Shown here one piece after another: positions 1-8,906 of a DNA stretch of 64,000 bases. Numbering within the stretch: the stretch's first letter is position 1; each line of letters starts with the position of its first letter. Below the pieces are notes generated by a model. That model was given only the letters and a program-made list of their open reading frames with translations, ran no database searches and was not told the DNA's origin. The position numbers and the translations under genes are program-made. The DNA is from Rhodobacteraceae bacterium UBA6213 (GTDB taxonomy: Bacteria; Pseudomonadota; Alphaproteobacteria; Rhodobacterales; Rhodobacteraceae), in assembly GCA_002421605.1 (NCBI GenBank), contig DISJ01000020.1, positions 184,682 to 248,681 of the forward strand, given 5' to 3'.

Positions 1-1608
1 CCAATGCCGGAGGCCGCGCCCAAGGCGGTATCGAGACCTTGGGCCGAAACGGTGATCTACGAGGCGCATGTCAAGGGGCTGACGGCGCTGCACCCTGATG
101 TGCCCGAGGCCGCGCGCGGCCGCTTTGCGGGCCTGGCGGCACCGGTGATGCTCGCTCATTACCGCAGCCTTGGGGTGACGGCGCTGGAACTGCTGCCGGT
201 GCACGCCTTCATCGATGACCGCTTTGTGGTGGAGCGTGGGCTATCCAACTACTGGGGCTATCAAAGCCTCGGCTTTTTCGCGCCCGATCCGCGCTATGGC
301 GACATGGCCGAATTTGCCGCGATGGCGGCTGATTTGCACGAAGCCGGGCTCGAGGTCATCCTTGATGTGGTGTTCAATCACTCGGGCGAAGGCGATGAGG
401 CGGGGCCGACGCTTGCCTTTCGCGGGCTGGACAACGCAAGCTATTACCGGCTGCGCGAGGGGGGCACTTACGTCAACGACACGGGCTGCGGCAATACGCT
501 GAACCTGTCGCATCCGGCGGTGCTGCGCATGGTGATGGACAGCCTGCGCTACTGGGCCGCGCTTGGGGTTGATGGCTTTCGCTTTGATCTGGCGACATCC
601 TTGGGGCGCGGGCGTCGCGGCGAATTCGATGCGGCGGGGCTATTTCTGACCGCGATCCGGCAAGACCCGGTGCTGGCCGGGCTGAAGCTGATTGCCGAAC
701 CGTGGGATCTTGGCCCAGGCGGGTACAGGCTGGGTGGCTTTCCGCACCCGTTTGCCGAATGGAACGACAGGTTCCGCGACGGCGTGCGGCGATTTTGGCG
801 CGCTGAGGCGGGGATGCTGCCAGAGCTTGCGCGCCGCATCGCAGGCAGCGCCGAGGTATTCGAACCGGGTGGGCGCGGGCCGACGGCCTCGCTCAACTAC
901 CTCGCGTCCCATGACGGCTTTGCGCTGCAAGATATTGTTTCTTATGCGGTTAAGCACAACGAAGCGAATGGCGAAGACGGCCGTGACGGGCATGCCGAGA
1001 ACTTTTCGGATAATATGGGCCATGAAGGGCCAAGCCCCGATCCAGCACTTGCCGCGCGCCGCGCCGCACGGGTGCGCGCGATGTTGGCGACGCTTTACCT
1101 TGCCCAAGGCAGCGTGATGCTGCGCGCGGGCGACGAGATTGGGCAAAGCCAGGGAGGCAACAACAATGCCTATGCCCAAGACAACGCGACCAGTTGGCAG
1201 GCTTGGCCCGGCGACGCCGTGCTGAGCGCATTTGTGGCGCGGCTTGGCGCCTTGCGCGCGGCCAATCCGGTGCTGCGCCAGCCAGATTATCTGCACGGGC
1301 GGGCGCGCAGCGATGGGCTGCGCGATCTGGTCTGGCGCTTACCTTCAGGGCGCGAGCCGACGCCCGCCGATTGGCAAGACCCCGGCGCGCATTGCCTGTG
1401 CGTGGTGCTGCGGGGTGCAGCAGAGGCCGCGCATTCGCCGCGCGCCGCCTTTGCCGCCTTTAACGCAGGGCCTGCGTGCACCGTTGTCTTGCCACCGGGC
1501 GATTGGATGATGGCGCTCGACTCTGCCCGCCCGGATGCACCAGAATCGCCCGCAAGTGGCGAGGCCGACGTGGCGGCGCAATCAGTGCAACTTTTTCTTG
1601 CGAGGTGA
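1..1608 (+). CDS. glgX: Glycogen debranching enzyme GlgX, 5'-truncated by the window edge
   Basis: Hydrolyses alpha-1,6 branches of phosphorylase-trimmed glycogen in the cytoplasm. The frame is already open at base 1, and about 535 residues are seen against a usual length near 690, so the N-terminal carbohydrate-binding domain lies upstream. Counting from the ATG at base 4, the GH13 core shows DVVFNH (121-126), GFRFDLA with the nucleophile Asp195, AEPWD with the acid/base Glu233, and ASHD (302-305). The stop lies two bases before the pgm start, which fits one glycogen operon. The ATG at base 4 is an internal methionine. The family call is firm; only the true start is unseen. Confidence 0.93.
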   Translation, partial: PMPEAAPKAVSRPWAETVIYEAHVKGLTALHPDVPEAARGRFAGLAAPVMLAHYRSLGVTALELLPVHAFIDDRFVVERGLSNYWGYQSLGFFAPDPRYGDMAEFAAMAADLHEAGLEVILDVVFNHSGEGDEAGPTLAFRGLDNASYYRLREGGTYVNDTGCGNTLNLSHPAVLRMVMDSLRYWAALGVDGFRFDLATSLGRGRRGEFDAAGLFLTAIRQDPVLAGLKLIAEPWDLGPGGYRLGGFPHPFAEWNDRFRDGVRRFWRAEAGMLPELARRIAGSAEVFEPGGRGPTASLNYLASHDGFALQDIVSYAVKHNEANGEDGRDGHAENFSDNMGHEGPSPDPALAARRAARVRAMLATLYLAQGSVMLRAGDEIGQSQGGNNNAYAQDNATSWQAWPGDAVLSAFVARLGALRAANPVLRQPDYLHGRARSDGLRDLVWRLPSGREPTPADWQDPGAHCLCVVLRGAAEAAHSPRAAFAAFNAGPACTVVLPPGDWMMALDSARPDAPESPASGEADVAAQSVQLFLAR

Positions 1609-1610
1609 AA

Positions 1611-3233
1611 ATGCGCTACCCGACCCAACCGATCGAAGGCCAGCGCCCCGGCACCTCGGGGCTGCGCAAGAAAACCCGCGTTTTCATGGCGCCGGGGTAT
1701 CTGGAAAACTTCGTTCAGGCCACTTTTGATGCCATTGGCGGTGTCGCGGGCAAAGTATTGGTGCTGGGCGGTGACGGGCGCTACTTCGGCCGCGAGGCGG
1801 CAGAAACCATCCTCAAAATGGCCGCCGCCAATGGTGCCGCGCGGGTGATTTTGGGGCAGGGGGCCTGGCTTTCCACGCCCGCCGCCTCGCATCTGATCCG
1901 CCTCAGACGCGCGGATGGCGGTATCATCCTGTCGGCCAGCCACAACCCCGGCGGGCCGGACGAAGATTTTGGCGTCAAATACAACATCGCCAATGGCGGT
2001 CCGGCACCCGAAGCAGTGACCGAGGCAATCTTTGCCGCAACCCAGCGACTAACCGAGTATCGCAAGGCCGACGCACCGGATATCGACCTTGACCAACTGG
2101 GCGCGCATCAACTGGCGGGCATGACAGTCGAAATTGTCGATCCCGTCGCGGCATACGCCGATCTGATGGAAACGCTCTTCGATTTTGCCGCCCTAAGGCG
2201 GTTGTTCGCCTCCGGTTTTCGCGCCCGGATCGACAGCATGAATGCCATCACCGGCCCCTATGCAGTCGAGATTTTTGAACACCGGCTCGGGGCAGCGAAA
2301 GGGACGGTGGTGCACGCCAAGCCTTTGCCCGACTTTGGCGGCATGCACCCCGATCCCAACCCGACATGGGCCCACACGCTGATGGCCGAGATGATGCGCC
2401 CCGATGCGCCTGATTTTGGCGCGGCCTCTGATGGCGATGGCGACCGCAACATGGTGCTTGGGCGCGGCATCTATGTCAGCCCGTCCGACAGCCTTGCGGT
2501 GCTGGCCGAACAGTTGCACCTTGCCCCGGCTTACGCGAATGGGCCGAAAGGTGTGGCGCGTAGCATGCCCACCTCGACCGCGCTGGACCGGGTGGCACAG
2601 GCGCTAGGGATTGCTTGTTTTGAAACGCCGACAGGGTGGAAGTTCTTTGGCAATCTGCTTGATGCCGGCAAAGTCACGCTCTGCGGCGAGGAAAGCTTTG
2701 GCACCGGCTCTGACCATGTGCGCGAAAAAGACGGGCTCTGGGCGGTGCTGATGTGGCTGACGATCCTTGCCCAAACCGGCAAACCGGTTGACGAGGTGCT
2801 GGCCGACCATTGGGCACGGTTTGGGCGCACTTACTACTCACGCCACGACTACGAGGCGTTGCCCGTGGCGATGGCCGAGGCGATGATGGCCGATTTGCGC
2901 GCACGGCTTGACGATTTGCCAGGGCAAGGCGCTGCGGGCCTGCAAGTTTCGGCGGCGGATGAGTTTTCGTATACCGATCCGGTGGATGGCACGGTTTCTG
3001 GCGGGCAGGGGGTGCGCCTGTTCTTTGACGGTGGCGCGCGCGCAGTGTTGCGCCTGTCGGGCACCGGCACCGAAGGCGCGACGTTGCGGCTTTACCTTGA
3101 ACGCTACGCGCCGGGGCCGCAGGGTTTGGGCGAAGATACGCAAGCCATGCTCGCACCCGTCGGCGCCACGGTTGAGGCGCTGGTCGGAGTCTGCCGTCTC
3201 AGCGGGCGCAAGGGGCCCGATGTCGTAACCTGA
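1611..3233 (+). CDS. pgm: Phosphoglucomutase (alpha-D-glucose)
   Basis: Interconverts glucose 1-phosphate and glucose 6-phosphate, linking glycogen turnover to glycolysis. The product is 540 residues, the usual length. The phosphoserine loop SASHNPGG is at about 108-115 (catalytic Ser110), the metal loop DGDGD at 274-278, and a CGEESFG sugar-binding motif follows near 360. I chose the ATG at 1611 because it opens directly on the conserved MRYPTQPIEGQRPGTSGLR-like start and follows a GAGG just upstream. The longer reading frame from 1476 only overlaps glgX. It is the last gene of the glgX-pgm unit and converges on the qor gene. Confidence 0.95.
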   Translation: MRYPTQPIEGQRPGTSGLRKKTRVFMAPGYLENFVQATFDAIGGVAGKVLVLGGDGRYFGREAAETILKMAAANGAARVILGQGAWLSTPAASHLIRLRRADGGIILSASHNPGGPDEDFGVKYNIANGGPAPEAVTEAIFAATQRLTEYRKADAPDIDLDQLGAHQLAGMTVEIVDPVAAYADLMETLFDFAALRRLFASGFRARIDSMNAITGPYAVEIFEHRLGAAKGTVVHAKPLPDFGGMHPDPNPTWAHTLMAEMMRPDAPDFGAASDGDGDRNMVLGRGIYVSPSDSLAVLAEQLHLAPAYANGPKGVARSMPTSTALDRVAQALGIACFETPTGWKFFGNLLDAGKVTLCGEESFGTGSDHVREKDGLWAVLMWLTILAQTGKPVDEVLADHWARFGRTYYSRHDYEALPVAMAEAMMADLRARLDDLPGQGAAGLQVSAADEFSYTDPVDGTVSGGQGVRLFFDGGARAVLRLSGTGTEGATLRLYLERYAPGPQGLGEDTQAMLAPVGATVEALVGVCRLSGRKGPDVVT

Positions 3234-3326
3234 CAAGGGGCCGCCCAAGCACAAAAGCGTCGCCAAATCGGCACGTCTGTAGCGCCGATAATAGGTATTA
3301 TGTATTATAAAGGTCCACCCAAACCG

Positions 3327-4301
3327 CTACGGCACAAGAACCGTTGACCCCACAGTTTGCCGCCCGGCCAGCGCTTCATGTGCGGAACCTACTGCATCCA
3401 GCGGATAACGCTGCGCAATTTCCACCTTGATGGCGCCAGACGCGATCATCTTGAACAGCGCGCCCGAAGCCTCTACCAGCCACCCCGGTTGCCGCGTAAA
3501 GTGAAACAGCGTCGGTCGCGTAACACTCAGGCTGGCACGCGCCAGATGGCTGATGCGGAAATTGTCGGGCACGCCGGATGATTGGCCAAAGTTGACCAGC
3601 ATGCCAAACGGCTTCAAAACCTCGAGCGATTTCAAAATGGTATCAAAACCAATCGAATCATAGACTGCAGCAACGCCATGACCGCCGGTCAGGCGCATGG
3701 TTTCGGCCACAAAATCCGCGGCGCGGTAGTCGATGACTTCGGCATAGCCGTTTGCCCGTGCCAAGGCGCATTTTTCAGGCCCCCCGGCGGTACCGATAGC
3801 GCGCACGCCTTTCGCCGCAAGCCATTGCCCTGCCAACAGCCCAACACCCCCGGCCGCTGCGTGAAAAAGCACGGTATCATCGGCGGTTACGCGAAATGAG
3901 TGATGTAACAGGTAATAGGCTGTCAGCCCTTTTAGCATCACCGCAGCCGCGACCTCATCGCTGACTGTATCGGGTAGCGGCACCGCGAGTTCAGCGGGCA
4001 GCAACCGATGGCTCGCATAGGCGCCGTTGGGCGTGGTGTAGGCAACGCGCTGGCCAACCTGCAAGGCGACCCCCTCGCCCACCGCTTCAACCACCCCAGC
4101 ACCTTCCGACCCGGTCACCAGATCGTGCGGCACGGGCCAGGGGTAAGCACCGGAGCGAAAGTAAATGTCAATGTAATTCAGTCCTATAGCCGTTTGCTTT
4201 AAGGCAATTTCACCCGGCCCGGGGCGCGGAACCTCGATCTCTTTGCGAAAAATCTGCTCGGTGCCGCCGGGTGCGGCGATTGCCATTGCATAGGCCATCA
4301 T
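3327..4301 (-). CDS. qor: Zinc-independent NADPH:quinone oxidoreductase (QOR family)
   Basis: A 324-residue medium-chain reductase of the quinone oxidoreductase branch, predicted to reduce quinones with NADPH. It has the GroES-like N-terminal domain with the family stretch GLNYIDIYFRSG near 40-52, a glycine-rich nucleotide fold (AAAGGVGLLAGQ, about 150-161), and no structural zinc cysteine cluster. It begins with ATGATG; the first ATG overlaps the stop of the small upstream ORF, and GGAG lies 6-8 bases upstream, so the two genes are probably translationally coupled. The second ATG is an equally possible start. It converges on pgm. Confidence 0.9.
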   Translation of the reverse strand: MMAYAMAIAAPGGTEQIFRKEIEVPRPGPGEIALKQTAIGLNYIDIYFRSGAYPWPVPHDLVTGSEGAGVVEAVGEGVALQVGQRVAYTTPNGAYASHRLLPAELAVPLPDTVSDEVAAAVMLKGLTAYYLLHHSFRVTADDTVLFHAAAGGVGLLAGQWLAAKGVRAIGTAGGPEKCALARANGYAEVIDYRAADFVAETMRLTGGHGVAAVYDSIGFDTILKSLEVLKPFGMLVNFGQSSGVPDNFRISHLARASLSVTRPTLFHFTRQPGWLVEASGALFKMIASGAIKVEIAQRYPLDAVGSAHEALAGRQTVGSTVLVP

Positions 4302-4507
4302 GTCATCTCCATCTGGAACGCGGCATCAACGGGCGCGTGTAAAGCGTTGCTAGGGTTGTATTTTGTGTCAGTCGGCGCCACCACTCGGTAAAAACTGGCT
4401 GTCTCCGTCTGGCGCATTGCCGCTCTGTGGGCGGCGCGGATATCGTTGAACGCCTCAATCAGGCGCGAGTTGGCCTTTGGGTTTTCAGGCGGGGTAATCG
4501 TGGCCAT
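4298..4507 (-). CDS. Small hypothetical protein (69 aa) coupled to qor
   Basis: I do not recognise this family. The reading frame starts at an ATG (4507) preceded by a good ribosome site (AGGAG, about 6 bases away), and its TGA overlaps the qor start in an ATGATG junction, a typical coupled pair. The protein begins MATITPPENPKANSRLIEAF. It is helical in its middle (residues 12-36, rich in Ala, Arg and Ile) with no signal peptide or membrane segment. A longer minus-strand frame extends back to 5125, but that part is the shadow of rpe. Coding status rests on the ribosome site and the overlap. Confidence 0.65.
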   Translation of the reverse strand: MATITPPENPKANSRLIEAFNDIRAAHRAAMRQTETASFYRVVAPTDTKYNPSNALHAPVDAAFQMEMT

Positions 4508-4612
4508 ATTGCACTCCTGCTTGCCGCGAACCTGACACCCTGCCCGGCTGGGGTCAATCGTGACTGGCGCGTTCCGCCCTCCCGCGTTATGAGGCGACAA
4601 ATGGAGGCCCCA

Positions 4613-5296
4613 ATGCAGCTGCCGATCAAGATTGCCCCGTCGATTCTTTCTGCCGATTTCGCGAATTTCGGCGCTGAGTGTCGCGCGATCGAGGCCGAAG
4701 GTGCCGACTGGGTGCATGTCGACGTGATGGATGGGCATTTTGTGCCGAACCTGACCTTTGGCCCGGCGATGTGCGCAGCACTCCGCCCGCATATCAAGAC
4801 GGTGATGGACGTGCATCTGATGATCGCCCCGGTCGATCCCTATATCGCCGCCTTCGCAAATGCGGGTGCCGACATCATCACCGCCCATATCGAGGCTGGC
4901 CCGCACATTCACTGCACCCTGCAAGCCATTCGCACCACAGGTAAAAAGGCGGGCCTTGCACTCAACCCCGGAACCGGGATCGAGGCGGTTGAACACCTTT
5001 TGGACATGGTCGATCTGATCTGCGTGATGACCGTCAACCCCGGCTTTGGCGGCCAAAGCTTTATCGCCTCGCAAGTCGATAAAGTGCGCCGGTTGCGCGC
5101 CATGCTCGGCGCGCGCCCTGTGCATATCGAGATTGACGGCGGCGTAACGGTGGAAACAGCACCACTGGTGGCCGCCGCAGGGGCCGATGTGCTGGTGGCA
5201 GGCTCGGCCGTCTTCAAGGGCGGATCGGTCACCAACTCAGCGCCTTACGGTGCCCATATCGCCGCGATTCGTGCGGCCGCAGAAGCAGCGCGCTAA
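4613..5296 (+). CDS. rpe: Ribulose-phosphate 3-epimerase
   Basis: Epimerises ribulose 5-phosphate to xylulose 5-phosphate in the pentose phosphate and Calvin pathways; the product is a substrate of the transketolase encoded at 56 kb. The TIM-barrel protein is 227 residues. It has the N-terminal APSILSADFANF signature, the metal-site motifs VHVDVMDGHFVPN and VMTVNPGFGGQ, and the C-terminal GADVLVAGSAVF phosphate loop. I chose the ATG at 4613 because GGAGG sits five bases upstream and it starts right before the signature; an in-frame ATG at 4601 would add four residues. The next gene follows after 10 bases and may share the transcript. Confidence 0.95.
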   Translation: MQLPIKIAPSILSADFANFGAECRAIEAEGADWVHVDVMDGHFVPNLTFGPAMCAALRPHIKTVMDVHLMIAPVDPYIAAFANAGADIITAHIEAGPHIHCTLQAIRTTGKKAGLALNPGTGIEAVEHLLDMVDLICVMTVNPGFGGQSFIASQVDKVRRLRAMLGARPVHIEIDGGVTVETAPLVAAAGADVLVAGSAVFKGGSVTNSAPYGAHIAAIRAAAEAAR

Positions 5297-5306
5297 GGAA
5301 TCCTGC

Positions 5307-5732
5307 ATGCAAATTCGCCAAATCGTCCCCGGCTTTGCCGTGGCCCCGCAGATTGAACCTGAAGACATGGCTGATCTTGCGGCCATGGGTTTTCGCACGA
5401 TCATCAACAACCGCCCCGATAGCGAGGTGGACCCCTATTTTGCGCACGAGGCGATGGCGGCGGCGGCAGCGGCGGCGGGGCTTGCCTATCACCGCCTGCC
5501 CTATTCCCCCAGGCACATGACGCCCGAGCTGGTTGAAGGTTTCAGCGCGGCTCTCGGTGCGGCCGAGGCGCCGGTGCTGGCCTATTGCCGCTCTGGCACG
5601 CGGTCGAGCTTTCTTTGGGCGATGGCCGAGGCGCCGCGCCGACCGCTGGCCGAAATCATCGCGCTTGGCGCAGCGGCAGGCTACGACCTGAGCGATCTGA
5701 GCGATGAATTGCGCGAGCGCGGCGCGCGCTAG
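5307..5732 (+). CDS. Rhodanese-like / DUF442 (TIGR01244-type) sulfurtransferase or phosphatase-fold protein
   Basis: A 141-residue cytoplasmic protein of the family that forms the N-terminal domain of some persulfide dioxygenase/Blh-type fusions. It opens MQIRQIVPGFAVAPQIEPED and carries an active-site loop YCRSGTRSS with Cys94. The loop has the six-residue C-x-S-G-x-R shape of rhodaneses rather than the C-x5-R loop of tyrosine phosphatases, which favours sulfur transfer, although the substrate is not shown. It lies 10 bases behind rpe. Its TAG stop is embedded in a CTAG that is also the stop of the convergent oxidoreductase gene. Confidence 0.8.
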   Translation: MQIRQIVPGFAVAPQIEPEDMADLAAMGFRTIINNRPDSEVDPYFAHEAMAAAAAAAGLAYHRLPYSPRHMTPELVEGFSAALGAAEAPVLAYCRSGTRSSFLWAMAEAPRRPLAEIIALGAAAGYDLSDLSDELRERGAR

Positions 5733-6907
5733 ACGATCGCACGCTCATAGAACGGCCGCGACTCAAGCACCCGGCGCATGTCGAGTTCCGATAGATCAAG
5801 GCTTTGCCAATCGCCGGTCAGAATCACCTCTGCCAGACCGCGCCCCACAGCGGGGGCTTGTTGCAGCCCGTGCCCAGAAAAGCCGTTCGCCAGATAGAGG
5901 TTTTGAAAACCCGGGTGACGGCCCAAAATAGCGTTCTGATCCAGTGTGTTATAGGCATAGTGCCCAACCCAGTGGCGGATCACCTTGACCGCGTCAAAGC
6001 CTGTGGCGCGGGCATAAAGCGCAGGCCAGATCAACTCTTCAAACTGGTCGAGATCGGGCTCGAAATCATCGGCGGCGCAGGGCCCATCGTTGGCAGGCAC
6101 GGTGGCGGTGATCCAGTGCCCCTGTTCGGGGCGCGCGTAATAGCCAAGGTGGTCAATAATCAGCGGTGCTTCGGGGTGGCGCGCGTTCGGGGCGTCGATC
6201 ACGAAAACCGTGCGCTTGCGCGGCTCTACCGGATAGCTTTCGCCCAGCCAGCTTAGAACCTCGGCAGCACGCGGGCCAGCGGCGTTCACGAAGGCAGCAG
6301 CCTCAACTCGCCCGCCTTTGGCCAATTTTGCCGCCACCACCGCATCGCCATCGCGTTCCAGTCCGATCACCCGGTCATTCACAAACTCGGCGCCTTGCGC
6401 GCGCGCCTGTGCCTTCAACCCACCAAGCAAGCCCATGTTATCAAACCAGCCCTCGCCCACCTCGCCAAAGGTCGCGGCCACCAGATCGTCAACCGCCATC
6501 CAGGGAAACCGCGCGCTAATCGCAGCCGCATCCAGCACTTCGGTCGAGGCGCCAAAGCTGCGTTGCATCTCGGCCAACTCGCCCATCAACTCGCCCGCTT
6601 GCGGATGCGCTGACAGGAACAGATAGCCATTTTCCTTTAGCCCCAGATCTGGCACGCCGCCCAAGGGCACGAACTGGGCAAAATCGCGGATGAACTCTAG
6701 CCCGAAGCGGCTGATCTGAACATTCACCGGGTTGGAAAACTGCGACCGGATCGAGGCCACCGAAAGCGCGGTCGATGCATAGGTATAGGACGGGTCCATC
6801 TCGACCACGCGCACTTTGGTGCCCGGCGCCATGCGCGTCAGCCAATACGCAACAGAGGCGCCCATCACCCCGCCACCAATCACCAACACATCCGGTCCTG
6901 TCTGCAT
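5729..6907 (-). CDS. FAD-dependent amino acid/amine oxidoreductase (DAO family)
   Basis: A 392-residue soluble flavoenzyme of the D-amino acid oxidase/sarcosine oxidase superfamily. The N-terminal dinucleotide-binding motif VIGGGVMGASVAYWL is at about 10-24, and the C-terminal NGFSGHGLQQAPAVGR motif that contacts FAD and substrate is near 345-360. Probable activity is oxidation of a secondary or D-amino acid; the substrate cannot be read from sequence. It is a single gene between the convergent 5307 gene (four-base stop overlap) and the tsf hairpin. The start at 6907 fits the family N-terminus. Confidence 0.85.
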   Translation of the reverse strand: MQTGPDVLVIGGGVMGASVAYWLTRMAPGTKVRVVEMDPSYTYASTALSVASIRSQFSNPVNVQISRFGLEFIRDFAQFVPLGGVPDLGLKENGYLFLSAHPQAGELMGELAEMQRSFGASTEVLDAAAISARFPWMAVDDLVAATFGEVGEGWFDNMGLLGGLKAQARAQGAEFVNDRVIGLERDGDAVVAAKLAKGGRVEAAAFVNAAGPRAAEVLSWLGESYPVEPRKRTVFVIDAPNARHPEAPLIIDHLGYYARPEQGHWITATVPANDGPCAADDFEPDLDQFEELIWPALYARATGFDAVKVIRHWVGHYAYNTLDQNAILGRHPGFQNLYLANGFSGHGLQQAPAVGRGLAEVILTGDWQSLDLSELDMRRVLESRPFYERAIV

Positions 6908-6982
6908 CTTGCTCTCCGTCAGCGACTCGGCGCTCTGCCTAACAGTTTGCCGCAGCCGAGGAAATGACCGGCGCGCATATGC

Positions 6983-7014
6983 AAACGCCGGCCCGAACAG
7001 GACCGGCGTTTTTA
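6983..7014. terminator. Stem-loop between tsf and the oxidoreductase gene
   Basis: A nine-base-pair perfect stem (AAACGCCGG at 6983-6991 with its complement at 7003-7011) with an 11-base loop lies 20 bases beyond the tsf stop. Read on the minus strand it ends in TTTGC, a weak U-tract suiting tsf termination. Read on the plus strand it is followed by TTTTTA, the better tract. It could work in both directions; no plus-strand gene ends nearby. Confidence 0.6.
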
Positions 7015-7030
7015 TCTCGTAGCAACTGGA

Positions 7031-7909
7031 TCAGTTGCCTTGAAGCGTTTTCGCAACTTCGGCGGCAAAGTCTTCGTTGCGCTTTTCGATGCCTTCGCCA
7101 ACGGCGACGCGCACGAAACCCGTAACCTCAACGCCTGCATCCTTGGCAGCCTGTGCCACGGTCACATCAGGGTTGATTACAAATTTCTGGCCCAGCAGCG
7201 TGACTTCTTCAAAGAACTTCGCCATCCGCCCGACGATCATCTTTTCGATCACCGCTTCGGGCTTGCCCGATTCGCGCGCTTGCTCGCTCAGCACATGCTT
7301 TTCGCGCTCAATCAGCGCGGGGTCGAGGTCGGCGGCGCTCAGCGAAGCGGGCGCGGTCGCGGCAACGTGCATGGCGATTTGCTTGCCGATGCCATTGTCC
7401 TTGCCCTTCAGCGCAACCAGCACGCCAATCTTGCCCATGCCTGCGGTAGCGGCGTTGTGGACGTAGGAAACCACGGTTTCGCCTTCCACACGCACCAGAC
7501 GGCGCAGCGACAGGTTTTCACCGATCACGGTAATCGCCTCGGTCAGCGCCGCATCAACCGATTTGCCGTTGTGATCGGCGGCTTTCAGCGCGTCAATATC
7601 TGCTACGTCCAGCGCCGCTTCGGTGAATGCCGCGACCATGCTCTGGAAGTCGGGGTTTTTGGCCACAAAGTCGGTTTCCGAGTTCACTTCAACTGCAACG
7701 CCCTGCCCGCCGCGAACCGCGACACCGACCAGCCCTTCGGCTGCGACGCGACCGGCCTTTTTGGCGGCCTTGGCCAGGCCTTTGGTGCGCAGCCAATCAA
7801 CGGCTGCTTCCATGTTGCCATCGGTCTCGGTCAGCGCCTTTTTGGCGTCCATCATACCTGCGCCGGTCGAGTCGCGCAGTTCCTTCACCTGAGATGCGGT
7901 GATAGCCAT
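7031..7909 (-). CDS. tsf: Translation elongation factor Ts
   Basis: Guanine-nucleotide exchange factor that reloads EF-Tu with GTP. It is 292 residues. The N-terminal UBA-like domain includes the signature LRDSTGAGMMDAKKAL (about 10-25), the VGRVAAEGLVG linker near 52-62, and the core contains the ETDFVAKNPDF motif near 80. It follows rpsB at 71 bases in the conserved rpsB-tsf order and is followed by a stem-loop. The start is preceded by GAGGAGAGCC on its own strand. Confidence 0.97.
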   Translation of the reverse strand: MAITASQVKELRDSTGAGMMDAKKALTETDGNMEAAVDWLRTKGLAKAAKKAGRVAAEGLVGVAVRGGQGVAVEVNSETDFVAKNPDFQSMVAAFTEAALDVADIDALKAADHNGKSVDAALTEAITVIGENLSLRRLVRVEGETVVSYVHNAATAGMGKIGVLVALKGKDNGIGKQIAMHVAATAPASLSAADLDPALIEREKHVLSEQARESGKPEAVIEKMIVGRMAKFFEEVTLLGQKFVINPDVTVAQAAKDAGVEVTGFVRVAVGEGIEKRNEDFAAEVAKTLQGN

Positions 7910-7934
7910 ATTGGCTCTCCTCTGAATGGGGGCA

Positions 7935-7952
7935 GGCGGGGTTGCCCCCGCC
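7935..7952 (-). other. Stem-loop in the rpsB-tsf spacer
   Basis: A perfect seven-base-pair GC stem (GGCGGGG 7935-7941 / CCCCGCC 7946-7952) with a TTGC loop sits between the two genes. No U-tract follows, so it is not a complete intrinsic terminator. It may lower read-through or act as a processing site so that S2 and EF-Ts are made in different amounts; that role is inference. Confidence 0.4.
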
Positions 7953-7980
7953 CGTTCATGTCGTGGCGGTGGGGCCTGAA

Positions 7981-8763
7981 TCAGGCCTCGGCGACCGCTT
8001 CGGGGGCCACTTCGGTGACCGCTTCTTCGACCGGTGCTGCGTCAAGCGCGCCAAGGTCAACCCCGGCTGCACCCATCTGCGCGCTCATCCCGTCAAGCGC
8101 CGCGCGGGCGACCAGTTCGCAGTAAAGCGAGATGGCGCGTGCCGCGTCGTCGTTGCCGGGGATCACATAGTCAACGCCCTTGGGTGAGCAGTTGGTATCG
8201 ACCACGGCCACAACCGGAATCCCGAGCTTTTGCGCTTCGAGAATCGCGAGGTCTTCCTTACTCACATCAATGATGAACAGCAGGTCCGGCAAGCCGCCCA
8301 TTTCGCGGATGCCACCAAGGCTCGATTGTAGCTTGGTCTGTTCACGTTCCATGCCGAGGCGTTCTTTTTTGGTCAGCCCTTCGGCGCCCGCGGCCATCAC
8401 TTCGTCGATCTGCTTCAGACGCTGGATCGACTTGGAAACCGTTTGCCAGTTGGTCAGCGTGCCGCCGAGCCAACGGTGGTTCATGTAGTATTGCGCGCAG
8501 CGTTCAGCGGCTTCAGCCACCGATTTCTGTGCCTGCCGCTTGGTGCCGACAAACAGGATGCGCCCACCCTTGGCAACCGTATCACGCACCACCTGAAGCG
8601 CCGCGTCGAGCATCGGCACGGTTTGGGTCAGGTCGATGATGTGTATACCGTTGCGGTCGCCGTAGATGTACTCCGCCATACGCGGGTTCCAACGGGCCTT
8701 CTGGTGACCATAGTGTACGCCAGCTTCCAAAAGCTGACGCATCGAGAATTCGGGAAGCGCCAT
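7981..8763 (-). CDS. rpsB: 30S ribosomal protein S2
   Basis: Small-subunit protein needed for S1 docking. It is 260 residues starting MALPEFSMRQLLEAGVHYGH, the family start, and includes the NPRMAEYIYGDRNGIHIIDL and FVGTKRQAQ stretches. The frame stays open upstream to 8988, but that part has no homology signal; the ATG at 8763 follows AAAGGAAC. A short Ala/Glu/Val-rich tail (from about residue 233) is typical of alphaproteobacterial S2. It heads the rpsB-tsf operon with a promoter about 115 bases upstream. Confidence 0.97.
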   Translation of the reverse strand: MALPEFSMRQLLEAGVHYGHQKARWNPRMAEYIYGDRNGIHIIDLTQTVPMLDAALQVVRDTVAKGGRILFVGTKRQAQKSVAEAAERCAQYYMNHRWLGGTLTNWQTVSKSIQRLKQIDEVMAAGAEGLTKKERLGMEREQTKLQSSLGGIREMGGLPDLLFIIDVSKEDLAILEAQKLGIPVVAVVDTNCSPKGVDYVIPGNDDAARAISLYCELVARAALDGMSAQMGAAGVDLGALDAAPVEEAVTEVAPEAVAEA

Positions 8764-8877
8764 TCCATGTTCCTTTCCGGTTTGCGCCTTGGCGGGGTTT
8801 TCAGGGCTTGCGCCCCAACCGGTGGACTCATGGGGATTTCTCCCCCACGAACCCGACCCCGCCTGTGAAGTAGCGCG

Positions 8878-8906
8878 CGTATAAAACGGCCATTGACGCA
8901 ATGCAA
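8878..8906 (-). promoter_or_regulatory. Predicted sigma-70 promoter of rpsB-tsf
   Basis: Minus strand: TTGCAT (8906-8901) as -35, a 17-base spacer, and TATACG (8883-8878) as -10. This predicts a start near 8871 and a leader of about 108 bases. The leader contains a GGGG...CCCC hairpin and two GC-rich inverted repeats, so S2 feedback on its own leader is plausible, as known for other proteobacteria, but is not shown here. Confidence 0.55.

Noticed and set aside
3288..3301. ATAATA-GG-TATTAT inverted repeat between pgm and qor
   Set aside because: Short AT-only symmetry in an AT-rich patch, no U-tract; not a terminator I can support.
7040..8125. 361-codon plus-strand frame opposite tsf and rpsB
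   Set aside because: Shadow of two conserved translation genes.
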